A DNA stretch of 64,000 nucleotides from CAVSUB01 sp963816725 (GTDB lineage: Bacteria; Acidobacteriota; Vicinamibacteria; Vicinamibacterales; 2-12-FULL-66-21): assembly GCA_963816725.1 (NCBI GenBank), contig CAWFMC010000004.1, positions 62,001 through 126,000 of the forward strand. Direction: 5' to 3'. The notes under the pieces were generated by a model, which was not told the DNA's origin, did no database searches, and was given only the letters and a program-made list of their open reading frames with translations. Below, in pieces: positions 9,812 through 20,048 of this stretch. How positions within the stretch are numbered: position 1 is the stretch's first letter; the number at the start of each line of letters is the position of its first letter. The translations under genes were made by a program, and so were the position numbers.

Positions 9812-10872
9812 GCGTCCGCGAGCATCCCCGCGATCACGCGAGCGGCCGTGTCGCAGTCACCGCGCGTGACGTCCAGATGCGTCACCGCCCGGACCGTCCG
9901 CGCGCCGAATGCGACCAGGAGCACGCCGCGGCGGCGGGCTTCGGCGACGAACGCGGCCGCGTCGGCGTCCGGTCCGGTCAGCGTGAAGATGACGATGTTG
10001 GTCTGGACCGACGAGCGATCGAGGTCGATGCCGGGGAGGCCGGTGAGACGGTCGGCGATCAGCGCAGCATGAGCGTGATCCTCGGCGAGGCGCGCGACGT
10101 GGTGATCGAGCGCGTAGAGCGCGGCGGCGGCGAAGAAGCCAACCTGACGCATCGCCCCGCCGAGCATGCGGCGGGCCCGGACGGCGCGCGAGATGAGATC
10201 CCCGGGACCGGCAAGGAGCGCTCCGCCCGGAGCGCCGAGCCCCTTCGAGAACGCCACCGACACCACGTCGAACGGCGCGGCCAGCTCCGCGACGTCTGTC
10301 CCCGACGCGACGGCCGCGTTCCAGAGCCGAGAGCCATCGAGGTAACTGGCGATGTCGTGGGCCCGTGCCGCGGCGCAGATGGCTACCGCCTCGCGCTGCG
10401 GCACGACCACTCCGCCGGAGCGGTTGTGGGTGTTCTCCACTTCGACCAGCGTGCTCGGGGCATACAGCGGATGGCCGCGCGGCTTGCGCGCCGCCAGGAC
10501 CTCCTCGGCGGTGAACACACCTCGCTCCCCGATCTCGGTGAACTGCACGCCGGCGTTCGCCGCGGACGCGCCCGCCTCGTGCCAGACGGCATGGCTCTGA
10601 CGGCTCACGATCACGTCGTCACCGGGTCGCGTGAGCACTTTCAGCGCCACCTGGTTGGCCATCGTGCCGGTCGGCAGCCACAGCGCCGCCTCCTTGCCCA
10701 GCAGCCGCGCGCAGCGTTCCTGAAGCAGGTTGATCGACGGGTCCTCGGCGAACTGGTCGTCGCCGACGGGAGCCGCGGCCATTGCCGCGCGCATCGCCGC
10801 CGTCGGCCGCGTGACGGTGTCGGAGCGGAGATCGATCGGCGCGCCGTCGTGCGCGGAGCTCGAGACACTCAT
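9793..10872 (-). CDS. ltaE: Low-specificity L-threonine aldolase
   Basis: A 359-residue PLP enzyme of the aspartate-aminotransferase fold that cleaves L-threonine or L-allo-threonine to glycine and acetaldehyde. Hallmarks: IDLRSDTVTRPT at the N-terminus, GDDQFAEDPSINLLQE, VENTHNRSGG, the aspartate in YLDGSRLWNA and the PLP lysine in SVAFSKGLGAPGG. The product ends GSWGS, encoded by the repeat shared with nadE. A TACGGT box lies 8 nt before the ATG, so this gene may be leaderless. Confidence 0.92.
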   Translation of the reverse strand: MSVSSSAHDGAPIDLRSDTVTRPTAAMRAAMAAAPVGDDQFAEDPSINLLQERCARLLGKEAALWLPTGTMANQVALKVLTRPGDDVIVSRQSHAVWHEAGASAANAGVQFTEIGERGVFTAEEVLAARKPRGHPLYAPSTLVEVENTHNRSGGVVVPQREAVAICAAARAHDIASYLDGSRLWNAAVASGTDVAELAAPFDVVSVAFSKGLGAPGGALLAGPGDLISRAVRARRMLGGAMRQVGFFAAAALYALDHHVARLAEDHAHAALIADRLTGLPGIDLDRSSVQTNIVIFTLTGPDADAAAFVAEARRRGVLLVAFGARTVRAVTHLDVTRGDCDTAARVIAGMLADAGSWGS

Positions 10873-10930
10873 GGGATGGGACCGTAATCGCGACGAGAAG
10901 TCGCGGACCGTAGTCTGGCTGAAGGCTTAT

Positions 10931-10970
10931 GGGCCCTGAGCCATGAGCCGTTAGCCCTGAGCCACTGAGA
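10931..10970. repeat. TGAGCCN heptamer array
   Basis: Five 7-bp units in a row: CCTGAGC, CATGAGC, CGTTAGC, CCTGAGC, CACTGAG. They lie between the threonine aldolase promoter region and the dehydrogenase gene's 3' end. Unit sequence differs from all other arrays in the window but the period is the same. Confidence 0.7.
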
Positions 10971-11001
10971 CTCGACGAGGTGTTCGGCTCGCAGCGCCTC
11001 C

Positions 11002-13689
11002 CTACTGTCCCCCGCTGCTGATGATCTTCTGGAGCTCGTCGTTGGTCCACGGCCGGGTGCGGCCGGTGACCTGGCCGCGTACCGTGGTGACCGCGGCCGG
11101 GGCCACGGGAGCGGCGTTCTGCCCCCACGCGCGCCGCACGTAGGTGAGAACGTCGGCGATCTGCTCGTCCGTCATGCCGGCGCCCAGAGGCGGCATCAAC
11201 CCTACCGACCCTTCCTTGCCGTTGAGGAGAATGCGAGCCGGGATGCCCGGCGCGGCGAGCGCCAGCTCCGATCCCACCAGGCTGGGCGCCAGCTTCTCGC
11301 GCCCGCGGCCGTCCGGCTGGTGGCAGGCTTCGCAGACGGTCTTGTAAACGACCTGCCCGGCCTCGAAGCGCTGCTGCTCTGCACCGGTGAGCGGTGCGGC
11401 CGTGTCGGCGGCCATCCCCGGCTTGCCCGGCCAGCCGACCCGTTCGAGCACGGCCGCGGCACGTTTTCCAAGATCGCCACCTTCGGCGACGACGCGAGTG
11501 AGCGCCGGCTCTTTGGAGAGCGTGACCGCGATGCCCGAGTTGCCCCGTCCGCGTCCCCCGCCGGGAGCCGCCCCAGCGCCCGCGGCGCGGCCGCCAGCGG
11601 GAAATGCCGACGCTCCACCCGGCCCGCTGCGCGCGCCGGGGCAGGTCGGGCACGGCGCCTGCGCCGCGGCTCCCGCGCCACGGCCTCGGCCGCCGCCGCT
11701 GCCCGGCAATGCCGTACCGAGGACGCCGTTCTCCGTGCCGGCCATGAGCGCGCTGCGCTGCCACTCGGCTCGCGCGGGATCCGCGACCGCCTCGAACACG
11801 TGCTGCACCGCGGCATCGTTCTTCCCGCGGATGATCGTCGCGGCGAGCACCGCCGCGCTCGCCGTCCGCGCCGGCGTACCTTCAGGGCCGGTGACCATCC
11901 GATCCAGCAGCGCGACTTCGTCCCCGGCCATCCCGCTGAGGGACGCGTCCACGACGATCGGGTCCGAACCGCCGGCCTCGAGCAGGCCCGCGACGATTGA
12001 CGTCCGGTCCCCCTTGATCGCACCGGCTGTCGCCGCGAGTTGACGCCGCACCGACCAGTCCTGATCGGCCTTGAGTGCCAGCACCGCATCGATCATCGCG
12101 GCGTCACCCGATGACAGCCAGCGCTCCGACAGCCGCAATGCCGAGGTCCGGACGTCGCGCGACGAGTCCTTCAACGCGGCCTTCACCTGCTCTGGGGTCA
12201 GCTTGTCCATGCCGTCGAGCGTCCACAACGCGTGCAGCCGTGTCCTCGCGTCCGGCGCGGAAGCGGCGAGCTTGGCCAAGGCAGGAACGACCGAGGGGTC
12301 CTCGCGCTCGACCAGCAGACGCTGCGCGGTGTCCCGCCGCCATCCGTTCGGGTGCGCCAGCATTTGGACGAGCTCCGCCGATGAAGCGGTCGACATCGAC
12401 GGCCGTCGATCGCGGGTCATGCCGTCGTGGACAATGCGGTAAATGCGGCCGCGGGCGATCGGCTGCTCGAGGCCGTTGGAGAGGATGTGGTCGCGCAGGT
12501 ACTCGGTGATGAAGCCGCGATGCTGGATGATGCCGCGGTAGATGTCGACGAGATACAGCGTTCCGTCGGGAGCGTTCGAGAGGTACACCGGCCGGAAGCG
12601 CTCGTCGGTGGCCGCGATGAACTCGGACCCCTCGTACGCCTTCTTCGCCTTGAGCGTCGTGCCATCGTCGCTGACCACGATGCGGCTCACCAGGTTCGCG
12701 GCGGGCTCGACGACGAAGACGTTGCCGTACGCGTCAGCGGGCAGACGGTCGCCGCGATAGACCAGCGGCGAGGCGACGGAAGTGAAGTTGGCGAGGCGTC
12801 CGTCCGGACGCAGCACGCCGGTCTGGTAGCCGCGATTCACGCCGGGCGTCTTGTGGGCCGGCCACACCGCGTTGACCTCGTTGTTGTCGCCCTCGAGCGA
12901 TTCGTAGCTGCCGCGCGTCCGCACCAGGTTGGGGTTGCGGCCGTAGTACGGCGTCGGAACGAGGTCGACGTGCAGCACCGACTCGTTGGTGTTGCGATAG
13001 ATTCGCCCGGCATCGTCCTGCGAGTTGCCCCACTGGCCACGCGACGGCGTCTTCTGGACCTCGAACTGCCCGTGCTTCAAGCGAAGGTATATATCGACTT
13101 CGGACGTGTACATCCAGTTGTCGAGCGCCCACGTCAGGCTGTTGGCGTTGTGCTCGACGTTGGCGTCGCGGCTGCCGTACTTGTCGGTGACGAGCTCCTT
13201 GGTATCCGCCTTGAGGTCGCCGTTGGTGTCCTTCATCAGCCACAGGTTCGGCGGCTCGCCGACGAGCACGCCATGCGCCAGCACCTTCAGGGCCCGCGGC
13301 AGCACCAGCCCCTCGGCGAACACCGTCCGCTTATCCATCTTTCCGTCGTCGTTGGTGTCTTCGAGGACGACCACGCGGCCGAGCGGCTGATGCTCGTTCT
13401 CTGCGGCGATCGTGTTCATGTATCCGGTCATCTCGACCGCCCACAGCCGGCCGTCCGGATCGAAGTCGATGACGACGGGGTCCGTGATCATCGGCTCGCT
13501 GGCGACGAGCTCGACGTGGTAGCCAGGGGCCACCGTGAACGTCTTCATCGAATCGGCGGGCGACAACACCGGCGTCTGCCCGGTCGCGGTCCTGGACTCG
13601 GCACCGGCGGGTGAGGCGGGCGGACTCTGCTGAGCGATGACACCGGCGGTCGACAGCAGCAGCACGGCGAGTGCGTAGGCTTTCTTCAT
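11002..13689 (-). CDS. Exported membrane-bound dehydrogenase-like beta-propeller fused to HEAT repeats and cytochrome c
   Basis: An 895-residue secreted protein. Residues 1-20 (KKAYALAVLLLSTAGVIAQ) are a signal peptide. Residues about 45-420 form the PVC/Acidobacteria-type membrane-bound dehydrogenase propeller (FTVAPGYHVELVASEP; DFDPDGRLWAVEMTGYM). A HEAT-like alpha-solenoid follows (about 430-700), then a Gly/Ala/Pro-rich linker and a C-terminal c-type cytochrome domain with haem site CEACH and distal Met near GLMPPLG. It probably oxidises a sugar or alcohol in the periplasm and passes electrons to haem; the substrate is unknown. An upstream start at 13773 would precede the signal peptide and is rejected. 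Confidence 0.85.
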   Translation of the reverse strand: MKKAYALAVLLLSTAGVIAQQSPPASPAGAESRTATGQTPVLSPADSMKTFTVAPGYHVELVASEPMITDPVVIDFDPDGRLWAVEMTGYMNTIAAENEHQPLGRVVVLEDTNDDGKMDKRTVFAEGLVLPRALKVLAHGVLVGEPPNLWLMKDTNGDLKADTKELVTDKYGSRDANVEHNANSLTWALDNWMYTSEVDIYLRLKHGQFEVQKTPSRGQWGNSQDDAGRIYRNTNESVLHVDLVPTPYYGRNPNLVRTRGSYESLEGDNNEVNAVWPAHKTPGVNRGYQTGVLRPDGRLANFTSVASPLVYRGDRLPADAYGNVFVVEPAANLVSRIVVSDDGTTLKAKKAYEGSEFIAATDERFRPVYLSNAPDGTLYLVDIYRGIIQHRGFITEYLRDHILSNGLEQPIARGRIYRIVHDGMTRDRRPSMSTASSAELVQMLAHPNGWRRDTAQRLLVEREDPSVVPALAKLAASAPDARTRLHALWTLDGMDKLTPEQVKAALKDSSRDVRTSALRLSERWLSSGDAAMIDAVLALKADQDWSVRRQLAATAGAIKGDRTSIVAGLLEAGGSDPIVVDASLSGMAGDEVALLDRMVTGPEGTPARTASAAVLAATIIRGKNDAAVQHVFEAVADPARAEWQRSALMAGTENGVLGTALPGSGGGRGRGAGAAAQAPCPTCPGARSGPGGASAFPAGGRAAGAGAAPGGGRGRGNSGIAVTLSKEPALTRVVAEGGDLGKRAAAVLERVGWPGKPGMAADTAAPLTGAEQQRFEAGQVVYKTVCEACHQPDGRGREKLAPSLVGSELALAAPGIPARILLNGKEGSVGLMPPLGAGMTDEQIADVLTYVRRAWGQNAAPVAPAAVTTVRGQVTGRTRPWTNDELQKIISSGGQ

Positions 13690-13816
13690 GGATAATCCAG
13701 CGCGGCGGATGAGCCGCGGCGGCCGGCCGAGGGACTCAGGCGCGGCAAATAAACACGGTGAATCGACGGCCATTTCGAGCAGCTCCGGACCACCGCTGGC
13801 CGTTCGGCAGTCTCGA

Positions 13817-13839
13817 ATTGTACGTCACTCCGCGCGGAG
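13817..13839 (-). promoter_or_regulatory. Possible promoter with palindromic operator
   Basis: On the minus strand TACAAT (13817-13822, 5/6 to consensus) lies just downstream of a perfect 12-bp palindrome CTCCGCGCGGAG (13828-13839), where a repressor could sit. No -35 box is evident. It would give the dehydrogenase gene a leader of about 120 nt. Confidence 0.3.
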
Positions 13840-13970
13840 CGGCGCCGGACCTTCCCGCCTGGCGCTTCGGATGCCTGCCCCTCGGTGAACCCCAAACGCT
13901 GTCCCTGATCTCGGACCTGCGCGGGCCAACTCGCGAAGCCGATACAACGTCCTAGTGAACGGAGGTCTCC

Positions 13971-14822
13971 GTGGCCGATCTTGGCAACTACCGTTATCAG
14001 TCCACCTCACCCCGGCTCAGCGCCATGGAGCCGGACCGCTCGCGGCTGACGATTTGGGTCATCTGTCTCGTCGCGGTGGCGGTGGGCGGGGCCGCGGGCT
14101 TCTATTTGTGGAAGAGCCGGCACGGTACCGTCACGCCGGCGCCTGCCAAGCAAGCCGCGTCCGCTCCCGCTGCGCCCGAAGCGGCGCATGGGCCACTGGG
14201 AACGACAGCGGAGGCGATCGACGTACCGCCGCTGGCGGAGTCGGATCCGGTCGTGCGCCAGCTGGTGCAGATGATGTCGTCCCATCCGCAGGTGATGGCG
14301 TGGCTGGCGACCGATGGCCTCATCCGCAACTTCACCGTCGTGGTCGGCAATATCGCGGACGGGAGGACGCCGGCAAAGCAGTTGGGGGTCCTGAAGCCCA
14401 AGGGTCCGTTCCGGACGCGACGCGAGGCGGACGGCCTGCACGTGGATCCCGCCGGCTATGCGCGATATGACGATCTCGCGAACGCGGTCGCGAGCATCGA
14501 CGCCCAGGCCGCGGCCCGGGTGTATACGACGCTCAAGCCGCGCCTGGAGGAGGCACATCGCGAGCTCGGCGCAACCGACCCGTTCGATCGCACGCTCGAG
14601 GAGGCGATCGTCCGCCTCGTCACGACCCCGACCGCTGTCGATTCGCGTCTCGAGCTGAAGGGCGCCGAGGCCTACCGCTATGCTGACCCGCAGCTGGAGT
14701 CGATGACCGACGCGCAGAAGCTGCTTCTGCGCATGGGCCCCGCCAACGCCCGCAAGGTGCAGGACAAACTGAAAGCCATCGGTCTCGCGCTCGGGATTCC
14801 GACGACGAGGCTCGGAAGCTAA
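13971..14822 (+). CDS. DUF3014 domain membrane-anchored protein
   Basis: A 283-residue protein read from a GTG preceded by GGAGG. A single membrane anchor spans residues about 28-47 (IWVICLVAVAVGGAAGFYLW), followed by an Ala/Pro-rich linker and the DUF3014 domain, including DPVVRQLVQMMSSHPQVMAW and the C-terminal QKLLLRMGPANARKVQDKL. Function of DUF3014 is unknown; the topology puts the domain in the periplasm. Its last codons and TAA stop are part of a GGAAGCT-type repeat palindrome. Confidence 0.85.
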   Translation: MADLGNYRYQSTSPRLSAMEPDRSRLTIWVICLVAVAVGGAAGFYLWKSRHGTVTPAPAKQAASAPAAPEAAHGPLGTTAEAIDVPPLAESDPVVRQLVQMMSSHPQVMAWLATDGLIRNFTVVVGNIADGRTPAKQLGVLKPKGPFRTRREADGLHVDPAGYARYDDLANAVASIDAQAAARVYTTLKPRLEEAHRELGATDPFDRTLEEAIVRLVTTPTAVDSRLELKGAEAYRYADPQLESMTDAQKLLLRMGPANARKVQDKLKAIGLALGIPTTRLGS

Positions 14823-14862
14823 GCTTCCAGTTGCCAGCTCCCGGCTTCCAGCTTCCGGACCC
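14812..14862. repeat. GCTTCCN heptamer array starting at the DUF3014 stop codon
   Basis: The stop codon lies inside the palindrome GGAAGC-TAA-GCTTCC; GCTTCCA, GTTGCCA, GCTCCCG, GCTTCCA, GCTTCCG then follow at 7-bp spacing. The convergent isomerase gene ends about 20 nt further on. Confidence 0.85.
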
Positions 14863-14880
14863 GGCGAACGCGCAATCGGG

Positions 14881-15813
14881 TCAGACCGTGGCGACCACGA
14901 CGTCGTAGATCTGCCGCGTGCCTTCGTGTCCGTTCGCCGCCTCGATGGTGTAGAGGCCCCGGTACTTGAGATCCTGTTCCAGAAAACGGATCGCCGTGGC
15001 GAGGTCCCAGCGCGGATTGACGCGGGTGTGCATGGTGCCCGCGCTCAGTGGATAGAAGAGCCGCAGGCACTGGTGGAGCTCGTCCTGGCTCGACGCGTTC
15101 GCGCCGCCGACGTCAACGTTCGAATAGGCGCCCGCCCCCTTGATGATTTCCGCGAGAAGGGCCCAGACCTCCGGAGACGGCGGAGCCGGCGGCGGTGGTG
15201 TGGCCGGCGGCGCCGCCCCGCGGACGCCATTCGAGGTCGCGCGGGTCTCGACCGATACGATGATCCCTTTCGACCGGCCGTAGTCCGCCATCGTCTTGAG
15301 CGTGGGAATCGACACCACTTTGTTGTCCCGGGTCGGGGCACCCTGGTTGATCATCACGCGCCGCGCTCCCAGCAGCACCGCATGATCGATCCACATCCGG
15401 GTGAGGTCGATCGCGAGCATGCGATCGCGCCTGGTCGCGGCCGAGATGTTCAGACCGGCGAACTCGAGATTGATCTGCGTCATCCGCGACCGGCTCTTCG
15501 CCAGACGGGCCCGCAGTTCCTTCAAGTAGGACGGCTGGGTGGAGGCCAGGTGATAGTGCTGGAACTCGACCTTGTGCACGCCGTACGTGTCCGCGATCAT
15601 CTGGCCGACATCGAATAGCTCGAGCGTCCGGTCCGGACCGTCCGGCGCGTCGGGCACTTTCAGCAGGCGCTGAAAGTTGAGCGTCATGATAGCGATTCGA
15701 TCCAGCGTCGACACTTTCGCTGCCCGTGGCGGCTGCGCGTCCGCGCGCCTGGGCCACAGCACGTTCGAGGCGACCAGCGCGCCCGCCGTCATCAACCACT
15801 CCCGCCGTTGCAT
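14881..15813 (-). CDS. Exported sugar phosphate isomerase/epimerase-like TIM barrel protein
   Basis: A 310-residue protein starting MQRREWLMTAGALVASNVLW, a signal sequence with an RRE motif compatible with Tat export. The rest fits the xylose-isomerase-like TIM barrel family (AP_endonuc_2): LGARRVMINQG, VSVETRATSNG, SNVDVGGAN, and the terminal YRGLYTIEAANGHEGT strand with a metal-ligand-type Glu. Pro/Ala-rich insertion at about 205-220. AAAGGA precedes the ATG. Likely acts on a periplasmic sugar or is a non-enzymatic relative; substrate unknown. Confidence 0.75.
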   Translation of the reverse strand: MQRREWLMTAGALVASNVLWPRRADAQPPRAAKVSTLDRIAIMTLNFQRLLKVPDAPDGPDRTLELFDVGQMIADTYGVHKVEFQHYHLASTQPSYLKELRARLAKSRSRMTQINLEFAGLNISAATRRDRMLAIDLTRMWIDHAVLLGARRVMINQGAPTRDNKVVSIPTLKTMADYGRSKGIIVSVETRATSNGVRGAAPPATPPPPAPPSPEVWALLAEIIKGAGAYSNVDVGGANASSQDELHQCLRLFYPLSAGTMHTRVNPRWDLATAIRFLEQDLKYRGLYTIEAANGHEGTRQIYDVVVATV

Positions 15814-15913
15814 CGATATCCTTTCACGCCGCGAGCGGCGTCGCTGGCCAGTGTCTCGCAAACAATGTGTCGTCGATGAACGATCAGCCCGTTGGCCTGC
15901 CTGATCCGTATTT

Positions 15914-18900
15914 CTACGGCTTGATCGGCGTCAGCCGCGCGGCCGTCAACGTCGCGTTGAGTGCCGCCAGATCCACTGCCAGCAGTCGCCGCCAGTTGGC
16001 CATCACCGTCGCCGCTGCCGCGCGAGTGCTGGCGATGGTCGTCAGCTGTATGGTCGTCGCTGGCACGTCGGCCGACTGCAGCGAGTTCATCACTGCGGAC
16101 AATGAGCCGGCAGCTGTCGTCAGCGTGGGCTGGGTCGCCGCAGCCGCCGCGCCGCCGCGACCGCCGCGACCGCTGCCGGGCCCCTGGCCGCGTCCGCGTC
16201 CGCCGCCGGCGGCAGGCGGAGCACCCGCGACTGCCGTGAGCGCTTTCTCGAAGGCGGCGAGCGCGTCCCCCGCCTGACCGCTTGCCTGTGACTGGACCCT
16301 CACGATCTGGGCGCGCAGGTCCGCCCCCTGCCGGACGGCCGCCTGCGCCGCCACCGCTTCGTCGTACGTGGCCTTCGACAACTGGTACACCTGCGCCATC
16401 GCCAGCGCCGGCGTCTTGACCCTGGGATCCTGGCGGACGACGATCGCCTGCGTGAACGACTTGCCATCGACCGTGAGCCGGACGGTGTAGGTGCCCGGAT
16501 TGGCCCACGGCGTCGTGGGGGCCGGCACCGTGTCATGGGCGATCGCGGCAATCGGCAGCGTCGGCCCGCCGACCCGATTGACGCCGTCGACCGGCTGATA
16601 GTGCACGTCCCAGGTGAAGCGATGCATCCCCGCGCTGGTCCCGAGCGTGAGCGCCGGACGATACCAGTACAGCGGGATCGTGGCGGTCGCGGGATCTGGC
16701 GTGAAGACCTCGTCCGTGCTGCGATAGGTCCGCAAGACCTGACCACCGGCGCCGAGGATTTCGAGGGTGACCGGTCCGGTCGCCGCGGACTTCAGGTAGT
16801 AGTCGATGATGGCGCCCTCAGGCGGGTTGGGCGCGGCCGGTTCGTCCGGCGGGAGCGGCGTGTCGGTGTTCGTATTCCAGCGCACGCGCCACGCCGTCTG
16901 CGGCTTGAACAGCACGACGTCCTGCGGCGCGGTCGACGCATCGATCTGGCGCAGCGGCGTGATGTCGTCGAGAATCCAGATCCCGCGTCCGTGCGTGCCG
17001 ACGACCAGGTCGTCGTCTTTGATCACCAGGTCGCGGACCGACGATGCCGCCATGTTGAGGCGCAGCGACTGCCAGTGGTCGCCGTCATCGAAAGAGACGT
17101 AGACCTGCGTCTCGGAGCCGGCGAAGAGCAGGCCCTTGCGCTTCGGATCCTCGCGGACGACGCTGACCGGCGCGCCGCCAGGAATGCCGGCGACGATCTC
17201 CTTCCAGCTCTTGCCGCCGTCGTGCGTGCGATAGATGTGCGGGTTCATGTCGTCGAGCCGTAGCGTGTTGACGGCGGCATACGCAGTCAGCGGATCGAAC
17301 CGGCCGGGATCAATGGTGAAGACCTTCATGAAGTCCGTGACGCCTGGTGGCGTCACGTTCGACCAGTGCAAGCCGCCGTCGGCAGTGGTCGCGATGACGC
17401 CGTCATCCGTCCCGATCCAGATGCGGTTGACGTCCTTGTACGACGGCCCGATCGTGTAGATGACCTGGGCGCCAATCGATCCGCGCGTGCGAGCCTCGAC
17501 CCGCGAGGCATACGTGCCGACGCTGGCCGGCACCGCCCACGACTCGCGGGTGAGGTCCGGGCTGATCTGCTTCCAATTGATCCCGCCGTCGATGGTCTTC
17601 CACAGCACGTTGTTGCCGTAGTAAAGGGTCCGGGGATCGGCTTGCGAGAACACGACGGGTTGTGTGCGGACGGTCCGATAGGCCTGGCCTGTCGCCGGGC
17701 CGCCTCGCCCACCGCCCACCGGTCCGACGTTGGACACCTGACCCGTGCGACGGTCGTACCGGGTGACCTTGCCGCCGTAGATCAGGTCGGGATCGCGCGG
17801 GTCTGGAGCGGCGTAGCCGTATTCCTCCACACCGACGGGGTGCCACTCGCGAAATGTGATCTGGCCGTCGTTGCCGCGGCTGGCGATGCACACTGAACCG
17901 CTGTCCTGCTGTCCGCCGCACACCCGATACGGGAACGCGTTGTCGGTCATCACGTGATAGAGCGCGGCGGTGGACTGCGTGAACCACGAGCTCCACGTCT
18001 GGCCGCCGTTCAACGTCACCACCGCCCCCTGATCGACGACCAGGAGCATGATGTCGGGGTTGTCCGGATTCCACCAGAGGTTCTGGTTGTCATCACCGCC
18101 GGGCGCGCCCTTGAATGGCGTGAACGTCTTGCCCCCGTCGGTCGACTTGTAGCTGACCACGTCGGTGACGATGATCGTGTCCGGGTCCTTGGGGTGGACG
18201 TGCGGCACGACCTCGTTGATCCGGCTGGTCGGCCGCGGATCCGTGGTCGCCCTGTTCCACGTCGCACCCGCGTCGTCCGATCGGTACAGCCCCGTGCCGC
18301 CCCCTCGCGCTTCGACCGTGGTGTAGAGCCGGCGGGGGTTGGACGGCGCGATCGCCAGCTCGGCGTCGATGATTCCGTCGGGCAGGCCTTGCGTCATGGG
18401 CGCCCAGGTCTTGCCGCCGTCGATCGATTTGAAGAGTCCGCCGTTGGTGCCGTCCCACGCCCCGTTTTCCCATGGGCCCTGCCGCTGCTCCCACAAGGTG
18501 GCGTACACGATGTCAGGGTTCGAGGGATCGATATCGACGTCCTTGCCACCGGTGTTCTCGTCCTTGAACAGAACGCGGTCGAAGCGTCTTGCCGCCGTCG
18601 AGCGAGCGGAAGATGCCGCGTTCCTGGTTCGGGCCGTAGGGATGCCCGAGCGCGGCGACGAATATCCGATCGGGATTCTTCGGATCGATGACCAGCTTGG
18701 GAATCTGCTGCGCGTCACGTAGCCCGAGATGCACCCACGTCTTGCCGGCGTCACCCGATCGGTAGATGCCGTCACCGACCGCGAGATCCGGCCGCGGCAG
18801 GCCTTCCCCGCTGGCGACGTAGACCACGTTGGGGTCCGACGGCGCCACGGCCACCCAGCCGATCGAGCCAGTGGGCTGATCTTCGAAGATCGGCTTCCAC

Positions 18901-19157
18901 GTCCGGCCGGCGTCGGTCGTCTTCCACACGCCGCCGTTGACCATCCCGATGTAGAAGGTGTGCGGCTGGCTGACGTGCCCGGCCGCCGCCTTGGTCCGCC
19001 CGGCCCGATACGGGCCGATGTTGCGCCATTTCATGTCGGCAAAGAGCTGCGGATCGACGTGCGGACTGGAGGACGGCGTCTGCGCGGGGAGGTGGATGCC
19101 GAACGACAGCACCGCGGCAACGGTGGCGAACAGGGGCATGAGCACACGGCGAACCAT
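15914..19157 (-). CDS. Secreted sortilin/BNR-repeat (VPS10-type) protein, interrupted by a +1 frameshift
   Basis: With one base removed at 18584-18587 this is a 1080-residue exported protein. The signal peptide is in MVRRVLMPLFATVAAVLSFG. It then has many BNR/Asp-box blades (GGVWKTTDAGRTW, GGLFKSIDGGKTW, GLYRSDDAGATWNRA, HIYRTHDGGKSWKEI) as in the WD40/YVTN/BNR 'glycosyl hydrolase' exoproteins common in Acidobacteriota and Gemmatimonadota, and a C-terminal part with a Gly/Arg-rich linker (about 985-1010) and helical tail. At the break the N-terminal frame ends SLDGGKT and the second resumes FDRVLFKDENTGG, exactly continuous. Function is probably extracellular binding; no hydrolase active site is evident. 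Confidence 0.8.
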
Positions 19158-19279
19158 CAGGAGCGTCTCCGGGTTAGTGAGAGCGAGGCGCGCGGCAGCG
19201 GCGCTGCACCCTGAGGGATGCTACGACGCCGACGCGCCGCACGCCAAACGGTCGAGCAACAGGAATGGCTGATCACGGC

Positions 19280-19477
19280 GTTGCAGAATTCGAGCAGATT
19301 CGTGTACGACAACGCGAGGGTGTCGTTTCGCTGCTTCAACGCGACCACGAAACGCTCCGCGAGCACCGGTGTCGTCGACAGCTCGCGTAGCGCCCAGTGA
19401 TCCAAATAGACGGTTGGTGAGGAACCGCGCTGCGTCGCGAGCAGGCGCCCGTCGTTGTCGATCGATATCGTCAACAT
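19280..19477 (-). pseudogene. 3'-truncated fragment of a small conserved protein (PIN-like)
   Basis: The first about 66 codons from the ATG at 19475-19477 read as a plausible conserved domain: MLTISIDNDGRLLATQRGSS, then VYLDHWALRELS with an early Asp, and DTLALSYTNLLEF. This resembles the start of PIN-type or related nuclease-like proteins. Beyond LLEFCNA the frame becomes low-quality basic sequence running into the BNR gene's 5' end. I see it as a remnant cut by the rearrangement that also truncated the permease next door. Family assignment is weak. Confidence 0.35.
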
Positions 19478-19691
19478 ATGGCGCTACGGAGCCGCTCGGA
19501 TGCCGTCAGGCTGCGCCTCACCGATTCGTTCCGAGCGAAACGCGGTATCGTTCGCGGCTTGGTGTCCTGTGACTCCGGACTGGATAGCCCAATGATTGCA
19601 TTACGACACCGACGTCGCCTGGCGCGAATGATCTTTGCGCACGCCGCGTTGCGATTGACGAGTTGCGATGAGTACCGAATCAGACTGTCGC

Positions 19692-20032
19692 GTTCGCCGC
19701 GCGAGGCGGTCGCGCGAGATCGGCATTCGGATGGCGCTCCGCGCCCGGAGTCAGCAGGTGGTCTGGACCATCAACCGAGGGGGGCGGAGCTGATCGGCGT
19801 GGCGACCGGCATGGGTCTCGTCCTCACGGTCGTGATCGTGCTCGCGCCGCGCGCGACGCCCGGATCGGCGGACATCGGGATCGGCAGCATGGACGTGTAT
19901 CGCCCGAACATCGACCCCGTGGCGCTTGTGGCCATCGCGGCCGTTACGGCAGTCGTCGGCGTCGCCGCCGCATTCGTGCCCGCGCGCCGGGCCGTCCGAA
20001 TCGATCCACTTACGGCCCTGCGCCACGAGTGA
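19692..20032 (+). pseudogene. C-terminal remnant of an ADOP/FtsX-family permease
   Basis: Only the last about 113 residues of an ADOP permease remain: SREIGIRMAL at the TM-proximal motif, then after a one-base loss in the G6 run near 19777-19783, GAELIGVATGMGLVLTVVIV, a membrane segment, and the typical end AAFVPARRAVRIDPLTALRH followed by the stop. No permease sequence is found upstream of about 19690, so the gene lost its 5' 80-85%. A complete relative follows 17 nt downstream. Confidence 0.65.
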
Positions 20033-20048
20033 TGCTACGCTACTCCGC

